NCBI RefSeq assembly: GCF_020193575.1
Contig: NZ_JADYVD010000031.1
Location: forward strand, 1 to 64,000
Length of the DNA: 64,000 nt
Reading direction: 5' to 3'
From: Ensifer sp. IC4062
GTDB taxonomy: Bacteria > Pseudomonadota > Alphaproteobacteria > Rhizobiales > Rhizobiaceae
Below the pieces are notes generated by a model. The model searched no databases. It was given only the letters and a program-made list of their open reading frames with translations, and was not told where the DNA came from. The position numbers and the translations under genes were made by a program. Below, one piece after another: positions 57,769 through 64,000 of the stretch. Positions within the stretch are counted from its first letter, which is position 1. Every line of letters starts with the position of its first letter.

Positions 57769-58641
57769 ATGACTGCATCCCGCGTTTCGTCCGTCCCCAC
57801 AAAAAGCACCGTCACTTCATTTCTCACTAACGTATTTTCCCGAGCGCCAGCCAGCGCTATCAGGTGCTACAGAGGGCAGTCAGCTCTCGTATGGGAGTTG
57901 AAGCCGTCGGTCATGCGCGGGCTTCGATCCAATGCGGAAAGCCAAATCTTCAGCGAACTGATGGTGGAAGCTCCGTCAGAATTCAGCAACGATCGCTCCA
58001 TGTTTGATAAACTGGTGCGAGCGCAGCATTATGGCTTGCCTACTCGGTTGCTAGACGTGTCGCTTAATCCATTGGTGGGTCTCTACTTCGCCTGCAATGA
58101 AGAACAACATCACGACAAAGACGGCGTAGTTCAGATATTTGACTTTGAGGATAAACGTATAAAATTCGCAGATAGCGACACTGTTAGCCTAATATCAAAC
58201 CTCGCAAGGCTATCTGATGAAGAGAAAAGAGAAATTACCACCCGTTATAGGCGGACTAAAAGATGGACGGCTTCAACGAAAAGAACATTCCGTGAATGCG
58301 ATGCAATGAAACGGCTTACGCAGTTCGTACGCGTTGAAAAGCCATACTTTTTAGATGCAGCCAATCCACAGGACCTATTCAAATACTTCTTCGTCCATCC
58401 CGCCAAGAATAATCGGAGGGTGGTAGCTCAGTCGGGTGCATTCATTGCCGCAGGACTGCTGCAATACCGCTCTCCGGGGAATAGCCTTAGCTTTTCCATG
58501 CGGGAAATCAGGATCCCGGCGGCAGCAAAAGGCAAAATATTAGACGAACTGGATGTGCTTAACATAAACTCTAGAACAATGTTCCCAGAAGTCGAGTTCG
58601 CCGCAAAATATATAAAAAACAAGTGGGTGGACGATGTTTAA
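57769..58641 (+). CDS. FRG domain-containing protein
   Basis: A 290-residue protein with FRG-domain marks: 'AIRCYRGQSALVWELKPSV' (the Y-R-G core), 'LVRAQHYGLPTRLLDVSLNP' and 'VGLYFACNEEQ', then a late 'RVVAQSGAFIAAGLL'. FRG proteins occur widely in prophages and defence islands; some are toxin-like, but the activity is not generally known. Base composition is distinctly A+T-rich, supporting foreign origin. The 57611-57768 gap is a divergent promoter region with the neighbouring membrane-protein gene. Confidence 0.85.
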   Translation: MTASRVSSVPTKSTVTSFLTNVFSRAPASAIRCYRGQSALVWELKPSVMRGLRSNAESQIFSELMVEAPSEFSNDRSMFDKLVRAQHYGLPTRLLDVSLNPLVGLYFACNEEQHHDKDGVVQIFDFEDKRIKFADSDTVSLISNLARLSDEEKREITTRYRRTKRWTASTKRTFRECDAMKRLTQFVRVEKPYFLDAANPQDLFKYFFVHPAKNNRRVVAQSGAFIAAGLLQYRSPGNSLSFSMREIRIPAAAKGKILDELDVLNINSRTMFPEVEFAAKYIKNKWVDDV

Positions 58642-58757
58642 TATTTGAGAGAACCCTATTCCCCAGAGGGCACGTTCTCCAAGAACACGGAGCAACGAGT
58701 TGATGCAGTCACCCCCACATCGGTAAGCTGCTACTGATCAAAATCTGACGCTTGGTA

Positions 58758-59240
58758 CTATGGGTAAGCCTCCTCCGGATAATCGAGCCTTAGACAATCG
58801 CCCAAAGTCATGTCCTCGTCGGGGTTGCAGTCCCAAATCGTGAGCGGGATTCGGTACTCTTCGGCGATGCGTTTTGCGCGAACGACGTGGTTCGCGCACA
58901 TCTCCAACCGCCTGTCTTCGGTACAGGCGAAAATAATGCCGGGTTTCCTAGGCGTTCGCACCTGGTAATGCCAACGGGGGAACGCCTCCGAGTTCTTGCC
59001 AAACTCGGTTGTCCAAAGCGCGTAGTGAAGCGCCTGCCCAATGGCCTCAGCCCATTTGTTCGAGAACTCTACCTCGATGGCATGCGTAGCACTAATGCAG
59101 TCAGTTCGTGTACCGTCAGGATTGTAGAACTCTTTGATCATTCCGGCGCAATAGCGGTCTACCAAGTCCGCTTCGGTCAGAGCGTGCGCCGGATTCAGCC
59201 CGAACAGAACAAACAAAACGGCAATTGGCGATGGTTTCAT
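58758..59240 (-). CDS. Secreted protein with nuclease-like motif, unknown function
   Basis: A 160-residue protein from ATG 59240 with a signal peptide of about 20 residues ('IAVLFVLFGLNPAHA'). The core 'TDCISATHAIEVEFSNKWAE' and 'AIGQALHYALWTTEF' resembles PD-(D/E)xK-like fold proteins found near mobile elements, with Asp, Glu and Lys in the right order. Export makes a restriction role unlikely. Several Cys could form disulfides in the periplasm. Confidence 0.68.
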   Translation of the reverse strand: MKPSPIAVLFVLFGLNPAHALTEADLVDRYCAGMIKEFYNPDGTRTDCISATHAIEVEFSNKWAEAIGQALHYALWTTEFGKNSEAFPRWHYQVRTPRKPGIIFACTEDRRLEMCANHVVRAKRIAEEYRIPLTIWDCNPDEDMTLGDCLRLDYPEEAYP

Positions 59241-59387
59241 TGCGTGCTCCTCCATGCCGCCTCTCTCTCATCAGGTAAAGATAGCCTGCATACACCGGAG
59301 GCAACAAAGTCGGAGATCGTTTCGCACTCCCGCGCCCCCGATCATTGTCTGGGGAGAAGGCGTTGGGCATTTAAAGGTGGAACGGTT

Positions 59388-59837
59388 TCAAACCTTGCCC
59401 TTCTTCGCCAGCACGTCGGCAGCATCGAACGCGCCACGGGCACCCGCCTCATTCGCATGGAACATGATGACGGTCACGCCAATCTGTCGGGTCGGGGCAT
59501 ACATCGGCGTCGAGAATGACGAGCCGGAATAGTTCCCGTAAACGCTATTGCCAACGACGTTGGCTGTTCCGTACCCGCTTGTGTGGGTGTTCATGCCTAC
59601 GAACTGCGAACCCGATGCAGTTTGAGCCTGATCAAGCCTGAAGTGCGTGTAGCCACGGCTTAAGGTCGCTTCCGCTGCTTTTTTCATGGTGATCGCACCG
59701 GCTGCGCTGGTGAAGAGCAAACCTGAAGCGTTTGTATCGAGCCGAACCATGTTTTGTGCGAGCGGCATTTCGCTCGTGGTGGCGCAGCCGCTAACCAGCG
59801 CCGCCGAAAGCAGCGCAACCATGATAATGCGTTTCAT
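59388..59837 (-). CDS. Small lipoprotein of unknown function
   Basis: A 149-residue lipoprotein. The lipobox 'ALVSGC' places the acylated Cys at residue 18. The mature part includes 'RGYTHFRLDQAQTASGSQF' and a Gly/Ser/Tyr-rich stretch 'GYGTANVVGNSVYGNYSG', seen in outer-membrane-associated lipoproteins. It is transcribed away from the XRE gene. No family function is known to me. Confidence 0.72.
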   Translation of the reverse strand: MKRIIMVALLSAALVSGCATTSEMPLAQNMVRLDTNASGLLFTSAAGAITMKKAAEATLSRGYTHFRLDQAQTASGSQFVGMNTHTSGYGTANVVGNSVYGNYSGSSFSTPMYAPTRQIGVTVIMFHANEAGARGAFDAADVLAKKGKV

Positions 59838-59946
59838 AAATCCCCCAGCAAATGCGAATCGGAAAACCGCATTCCTACATCAGGACTGGGCGCCTAGAAT
59901 TGCAAGCCTAAGTGAGCGCAATCCCCCGCTGTATAGGCGGTGCGTT

Positions 59947-60204
59947 TTAAAGCATGCTCTCTTGTTCAACTTTTGAAACTAATTGCTTCAACGCCTCAAT
60001 GGGATCGAACCCGATTACCTGCGCCAGTGTCACGTACTCAATGACGTCAATGCGTCTTTGCCCGCTTTCAAGCCTCGCAATGAATGACTGGTGCTCGCCC
60101 ACCGCCTTCGCGAGATCATCCTGTGTCAGACCCGCAATTTTTCGCTTTTCGATTAGGAGAGCTACCAGAGCCTCGTGTCCTCTGGAACCTAACGTTTTCT
60201 GCAC
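59947..60204 (-). CDS. XRE-family helix-turn-helix protein
   Basis: An 85-residue DNA-binding protein consisting of one HTH_3 domain: 'RKIAGLTQDDLAKAVGEHQS' and 'FIARLESGQRRIDVIEYVTL'. It starts at GTG 60204 with no clear ribosome site. An inverted repeat (60211-60234) immediately upstream is a likely autoregulatory operator. Such regulators are common in mobile elements; here it may control neighbouring island genes or the restriction system (inference). Confidence 0.88.
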   Translation of the reverse strand: MQKTLGSRGHEALVALLIEKRKIAGLTQDDLAKAVGEHQSFIARLESGQRRIDVIEYVTLAQVIGFDPIEALKQLVSKVEQESML

Positions 60205-60210
60205 AAAACC

Positions 60211-60234
60211 AGCCCCATTCCGAGAAATGGGGCT
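60211..60234. promoter_or_regulatory. Inverted repeat upstream of XRE gene
   Basis: AGCCCCATT (60211-60219) and AATGGGGCT (60226-60234) are perfect complements with a 6-base loop, just before the XRE start. It could be an operator or a leader hairpin. Confidence 0.5.
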
Positions 60235-60402
60235 TCAATTATATGCAAAAAACAGATATCTAAAAATCAGATAATCGATAATCCCGTTCGGTTGTCGAGG
60301 GCGCGGGGTTGCATCAGTTCACGCAACAGAGCCGCAGAGGCAGATTGGTGCCCCTGAGCGAACCCATGCCCACGTGATCTTCACATCTGAGGAATAGCCT
60401 GA

Positions 60403-60588
60403 ATGCTCAGTAAGATTTTCTTTTTCATCATACGGACAATCGTGTTTCTTGTTTTTCTTGGCTGGCTCGCGTCCAAATTTCTCATAGGCGACATGAGCCT
60501 TGCGCCGCCGGAAAACACCAGCAGTGATCTCAATAGCGGAAGCGGTTTGATTGTGCCGAACGATCCCCGCTTCCCTGGCGACAACTGA
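60403..60588 (+). CDS. Small single-span membrane protein
   Basis: A 61-residue protein with one strongly hydrophobic N-terminal segment ('IFFFIIRTIVFLVFLGWLAS') and a short polar tail. It precedes another exported protein gene by 61 bases. The coding call rests on the coherent membrane segment and start position only; function unknown. Confidence 0.5.
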   Translation: MLSKIFFFIIRTIVFLVFLGWLASKFLIGDMSLAPPENTSSDLNSGSGLIVPNDPRFPGDN

Positions 60589-60649
60589 TCAGACTGTAGG
60601 AAAGCCCTGTCCACGACCAACCCTGAACCGCCCCGCATAGGAGAGGAAA

Positions 60650-61021
60650 TTGCGAACTATCTTAACTTGCCTTTTGACGCTGGCGCTGACTGGTGTTGCG
60701 CACGCGGGAATGACGGTCTCTTTCGATTGGGGACCGACGAAAAAATGTTTCGACGGCAAATCGCCGCCGATGACGCTGTCGGGGGTGCCGGAAGGAACGA
60801 CGCAACTCGACATTCGTATGAAGGACCAGAACGCTCCGGACTTCCTCCATGGTGGCGGGAAGGTTGCGTATGAAGGGCAGAAATCGCTTCCCTACGGGGC
60901 TTTCCGTTATAAGGGGCCATGCCCACCGATGGGAAAGCACAAGTACCGTTTCACGGTGAAAGCGCTCGACAGCGAGGGTAAGGTGCTTGGCACGGCGAAA
61001 GCTGATCGAATGTTCCCGTGA
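60650..61021 (+). CDS. Small secreted beta-type protein, PEBP (YbhB-like) relative
   Basis: A 123-residue protein starting at TTG 60650 after GAGAGGA. The signal peptide is about 19 residues ('ILTCLLTLALTGVAHA'). The mature part 'GVPEGTTQLDIRMKDQNAPD', 'LPYGAFRYKGPCPPMGKHKY' and 'RFTVKALDSEGK' resembles the ligand-binding core of phosphatidylethanolamine-binding-like proteins (D-x-D-x-P and G-P-x-P-P-x-G-x-H). It is shorter than typical YbhB (~160). A strong terminator follows. Confidence 0.72.
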   Translation: MRTILTCLLTLALTGVAHAGMTVSFDWGPTKKCFDGKSPPMTLSGVPEGTTQLDIRMKDQNAPDFLHGGGKVAYEGQKSLPYGAFRYKGPCPPMGKHKYRFTVKALDSEGKVLGTAKADRMFP

Positions 61022-61041
61022 GATGGCAGGTGAGCAATCTG

Positions 61042-61067
61042 AACCCCGTTCTTTGGGCGGGGTTTTT
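61042..61067 (+). terminator. Rho-independent terminator
   Basis: AACCCCG (61042-61048) and CGGGGTT (61058-61064) form a 7-base stem followed by a T-run, 20 bases after the PEBP-like gene stop. Confidence 0.85.
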
Positions 61068-61140
61068 CGTTGGAGCGCCATCCCTCGACCAGTCCTGATC
61101 CGTTGGAAATGAGCAACGCAAGAGGGCCTTGGAGGCACGA

Positions 61141-61398
61141 ATGAAATCGAATGGTTTCGGAAGCTGGGAACAGAGGATCGTTGTTAGCGTCGAAAAGGAG
61201 CATGCGCCGCGAGTCGCCGCGAAACTCGGCATCGATCCATTCAAGGAAGCAGGAGAGCCCGGGCGGGCCTATTTTGCGTGGACCAGACTTTCCATGCGTC
61301 GGGGAAACGATGAAGACATAGTTTTTGATTTGTCGATGTTGCTTGGCATCGACGGTGAAGGGAATTGGAAAGTCGATTGGAGCGAATCCGAATATTGA
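61141..61398 (+). CDS. Small protein of unknown function
   Basis: An 85-residue acidic protein from ATG 61141, 5 bases after GGAGG; a TTG at 61129 extends the frame. It has no signal peptide or membrane segment. 'PGRAYFAWTRLSMRRGNDED' and 'IVFDLSMLLGIDGEGNWKVD' suggest a compact alpha/beta domain. It is not recognised. The 61399-61605 gap shows no gene. Confidence 0.6.
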   Translation: MKSNGFGSWEQRIVVSVEKEHAPRVAAKLGIDPFKEAGEPGRAYFAWTRLSMRRGNDEDIVFDLSMLLGIDGEGNWKVDWSESEY

Positions 61399-61605
61399 GC
61401 GGCGTTTTCGGCTGAACTAACCGAAAAAATTCTGAGGCGAGCTTTTCGCCCTCACGCGGCTACCTGTTCCAACGCTATGCGGGCTAGCGTATTCAGGAAA
61501 TGGATGCGCCGATTTTCACGACCTTCTTGGTTCGCCGATCCGCATTGTGCGCAAGGTGGGGATGATTGATGTTCATGTGATGCACCACACATTGTTTTCG
61601 GTTAT

Positions 61606-63111
61606 GTGTCGATGACGTGGAGAATCGTGGGTTCATTAGAAATGCTTGAAAAGGTTGACCGTATCCGAAAGGATGTGTCCGCGACGACCGAGCAACATCA
61701 TAAGTCCAGCTTTGGGCAGTTCATGACGCCCGCGCCTACCGCGCGTTTCATGGCGTCCCTTTTTCCAGGGGCGTCAGGCACGTGTTATTTGCTGGACGCT
61801 GGAGCAGGCGTGGGCGGTCTTACCTGTGCATTTCTCGATCGTTGGGCTGAGGGCGGATTTCAATTCGACGAGGTGATTGCCGAGGCATACGAAATCGACG
61901 GTCGGCTGAACCTCCATCTCAGGCAGCATCTTGCCGAATATGCCGCCCGAATGAATCTCCAAACCAAGGTCTTTGACGACGATTTCATCGAAGCTGGTGT
62001 GCGACGCTCGATTGCACGGAGGCCTGTATTCACTCATGCGATCCTCAACCCACCATACAAGAAGATTAATACCGGTTCCCAACACCGCATGGACCTGAGT
62101 AGAGCCGGCGTAGAGACCGTGAACCTCTACACCGGCTTCGTCGCGTTGGCTCTTGACCTCTTGGTTGAGGGGGGCGTGCTCGTTGCTATCATTCCGCGAA
62201 GTTTCTGCAACGGGCCTTATTACCGTCCTTTCCGAGATTGGTTGTTCCAACGCGCTGCGATCAGACGTGTCCACCTGTTTGATAGCCGAAACTCGGCATT
62301 CAAAGATGACAAAGTGCTTCAGGAGAACGTGATTATCGTGCTGGAACGTGGCGGTCAGCAAGGGGCGGTCACCGTATCGACGTCCACCGACGACACCTTC
62401 ACTGACCTTCTCCTGACCCAGCATGATTTTTCGAAGATTGTTCACCCCGGAGACCGGGAGCGGTTCATTCACATTCCGACATCTGAAGAGGTGGACCCGC
62501 TTGACCTGCCCGGTCTCACGTATTCCATTGCCTCTCTGGGACTGAAGGTTTCGACTGGTCCAGTCGTCGATTTCCGGATGCGCAGCCATACCCGACAGAT
62601 GCCGGAAGATGGCACTGTTCCCTTGCTCTATCCCGGGCACCTAACAGGCTATGGGCTTCGGTGGCCCATTGAGGGTTTCAAAAAGCCGAACGCTATTTTT
62701 GTGGATGATGCGTCGCGCAAGTGGCTCATTCCGAAGGGATGGTATCCGGTCATCCGGCGTTTCTCTTCGAAGGAGGAGCGGCGCAGGATCGTGGCGGGAG
62801 TGATCGACCCACGGGGGTTGGACGATTTCGAGCTAATCGGACTGGAGAACCACGTAAACTTCATCCACGAAAACAAGCGCCCACTTACCGAAGTTCTTGC
62901 AAAAGGGCTGGCTGTGTTCCTGAACACGTCAGCGGTTGATGCGTCGTTTCGCCGGTTCAATGGTCACACGCAGGTCAATGCGAGTGACTTGAAGAACATG
63001 CGTTATCCGTCTCGCGACGTCCTTACCGCATTGGGAGAATGGCTGATGAGGCGCAACGACATTCCCGATCAAGAAAGCATTGATGCAGCATTTTCAGAGG
63101 CGATTAAGTGA
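61606..63111 (+). CDS. Type II DNA adenine methyltransferase, BsuBI/PstI system
   Basis: A 501-residue methyltransferase with SAM motif 'LLDAGAGVGGLTCAFLDRW' (about residues 60-78) and catalytic 'ILNPPYKKINTGSQHR' (N-P-P-Y, N6-adenine type). The C-terminal part would carry target recognition. GTG 61606 is the longest start; ATG 61642 ('MLEKVDRIRKDVSATTEQHH') is likely the native one. Its stop overlaps the start of a BsuBI/PstI endonuclease gene. It should protect the host from the partner nuclease; known members modify CTGCAG, but the site here is untested. Confidence 0.9.
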   Translation: MSMTWRIVGSLEMLEKVDRIRKDVSATTEQHHKSSFGQFMTPAPTARFMASLFPGASGTCYLLDAGAGVGGLTCAFLDRWAEGGFQFDEVIAEAYEIDGRLNLHLRQHLAEYAARMNLQTKVFDDDFIEAGVRRSIARRPVFTHAILNPPYKKINTGSQHRMDLSRAGVETVNLYTGFVALALDLLVEGGVLVAIIPRSFCNGPYYRPFRDWLFQRAAIRRVHLFDSRNSAFKDDKVLQENVIIVLERGGQQGAVTVSTSTDDTFTDLLLTQHDFSKIVHPGDRERFIHIPTSEEVDPLDLPGLTYSIASLGLKVSTGPVVDFRMRSHTRQMPEDGTVPLLYPGHLTGYGLRWPIEGFKKPNAIFVDDASRKWLIPKGWYPVIRRFSSKEERRRIVAGVIDPRGLDDFELIGLENHVNFIHENKRPLTEVLAKGLAVFLNTSAVDASFRRFNGHTQVNASDLKNMRYPSRDVLTALGEWLMRRNDIPDQESIDAAFSEAIK

Positions 63112-64000
63112 GCGAAGAACAAGTTGCGAAGCTGACAAACGAAGCTGCGACTATTCTCGCCGCTCTGGGCCTTCCCAGGGAACAGCAGAACGGACGTTCC
63201 TCGATATGCTTGTTAGCGATACTCGATCTTCAACCGGGCAAGACATGGAAAGACGCCACGTCTCCCCTCATGGGAATTACGCCCATTATGGAGTGGGCAC
63301 GGGAACACTGCGGGAAGGATTGGGCACCCAACACGCGGGAGACCATCCGCCGCCGAACAATGCACCAATTCGTCGATGCGGGCCTCGTCCTCTACAATCC
63401 CGACGAGCCTACCCGCCCGGTTAACTCGCCGCGCGCGGTATACCAGATAGAGCCTTCAGCGCTTTCGTTGTTGAAGTCCTTCGGTAGCCCCGAGTGGCAA
63501 CGGAACTTGACGGATTATCTTGCGCTACGCGAAACGCTTGCGGCGCGGTATGCCGCCGCACGGGAGCAGAACAAGGTTCCTGTGACGCTTGCGGATGGAA
63601 GCACACTTTCACTTAGCCCAGGCGAGCACAGCGAGCTCATCAAGGACATTATTGAGGACTTCGCAGCTCGATTCGTGCCCGGGGGGCAGCTGATTTACGC
63701 CGGGGATACCGGAGAAAAGGTCGGCTACTTCGACACCGAAGCTCTGCGAGCACTTGGGGTCTCAGTTGACAAACATGGTAAGCTTCCTGACGTCGTTATC
63801 TACTATCCCGAAAAGGATTGGTTGCTTCTAATCGAAAGCGTCACCTCACATGGTCCCGTCGATGGAAAGCGCCACGGTGAACTAGCAAAGCTTTTCGCGT
63901 CAGCTAAACCGGGGCTTGTCTATGTGACTGCGTTTCCGACGCGACGACTAATGGCAAAATACCTCGGGGAAATCGCTTGGGAGACTGAGGTCTGGATCGC
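63108..64000 (+). CDS. BsuBI/PstI-type restriction endonuclease, 3' end outside the window
   Basis: Starts at GTG 63108, overlapping the methyltransferase stop by 4 bases, and stays open to the window edge (297 codons visible). An N-terminal helical DNA-binding-like part ('TPIMEWAREHCGKDWAPNTR') precedes the catalytic region 'GKLPDVVIYYPEKDW' and 'LLLIESVTSHGPVDGKRHGE', which is the PD-(D/E)xK core and the hallmark E-S/A-V-T-S-H-G-P of the family. It cleaves unmodified sites. Only the last residues lie beyond the window. Confidence 0.93.
   Translation, partial: MSEEQVAKLTNEAATILAALGLPREQQNGRSSICLLAILDLQPGKTWKDATSPLMGITPIMEWAREHCGKDWAPNTRETIRRRTMHQFVDAGLVLYNPDEPTRPVNSPRAVYQIEPSALSLLKSFGSPEWQRNLTDYLALRETLAARYAAAREQNKVPVTLADGSTLSLSPGEHSELIKDIIEDFAARFVPGGQLIYAGDTGEKVGYFDTEALRALGVSVDKHGKLPDVVIYYPEKDWLLLIESVTSHGPVDGKRHGELAKLFASAKPGLVYVTAFPTRRLMAKYLGEIAWETEVWI

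Noticed and set aside
1-64000. CRISPR arrays, rRNA, tRNA and complete insertion sequences
   Set aside because: I saw no regularly spaced repeats, rRNA segments, cloverleaf-capable stretches or transposase genes.

Overview
The window looks like part of a Sinorhizobium/Ensifer-type rhizobial genome (Alphaproteobacteria). It is GC-rich with dense operons, many ABC and TctABC solute uptake systems and many IclR, LysR and GntR regulators. It also carries five copies of a bipartite palindromic intergenic repeat and two copies of a second RIME-like element, both in rhizobial style. Such a gene mix is typical of a secondary replicon or accessory chromosomal region; that placement is inference.

Layout. 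2-646: tail of a DUF930 protein. 1133-7083: a sugar-type ABC importer operon (binding protein, two permeases, ATPase) that runs straight into an FGE/SUMF1-like protein and a secreted beta-propeller. 7091-11379 (minus): a second sugar importer of the ribose class, with two permease domains fused in one 750-residue protein. 11620-35535: a large aromatic-acid catabolic region. It holds a Rieske dioxygenase with ferredoxin and reductase, a flavin monooxygenase, three Pht5-like (4,5-dihydroxyphthalate decarboxylase family) proteins, two class II aldolase/decarboxylases, two amidohydrolases (one closely resembling LigJ), an RraA/LigK-like aldolase, a zinc alcohol dehydrogenase, an alpha/beta hydrolase, and IclR and LysR regulators. 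The parts fit a phthalate-like acid that is hydroxylated, decarboxylated and degraded through 4-oxalomesaconate to central metabolites. A HupE-like protein with a CbbR-type regulator sits inside this region. 35746-36865: a split chromate transporter. 37465-46980: a TctABC uptake operon with two tandem TctC copies, a beta-hydroxyacid dehydrogenase, a bicupin, an EutA-like ATPase and a LysR regulator. 47009-48535: phosphoglycerate mutase (gpmI). 48704-54180: a GntR-controlled locus with a NanE-NanK fusion and an ABC importer lacking its own ATPase. 54212-56065: small housekeeping-type genes.

At about 56739 the character changes. A decayed short-chain dehydrogenase is followed by the 5' part of a TPP riboswitch whose 3' strand is missing. 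From there to the right edge the DNA is visibly more A+T-rich and resembles a genomic island: a membrane/coiled-coil protein, an FRG-domain protein, several small secreted proteins, an XRE regulator and a BsuBI/PstI-type restriction-modification pair cut by the window edge.

The most unusual feature is two separate pairs of a bicupin protein followed directly by a full-length EutA-like reactivase (19135-16377 and 43079-45980), with no ethanolamine ammonia-lyase genes in the window. This suggests an undescribed use of a B12-enzyme-reactivase-like ATPase together with a non-heme-iron-type cupin protein. Near-identical palindromic operators at 21712 and 35560 tie the dioxygenase and LigJ/Pht5-like parts of the region into one likely regulon.
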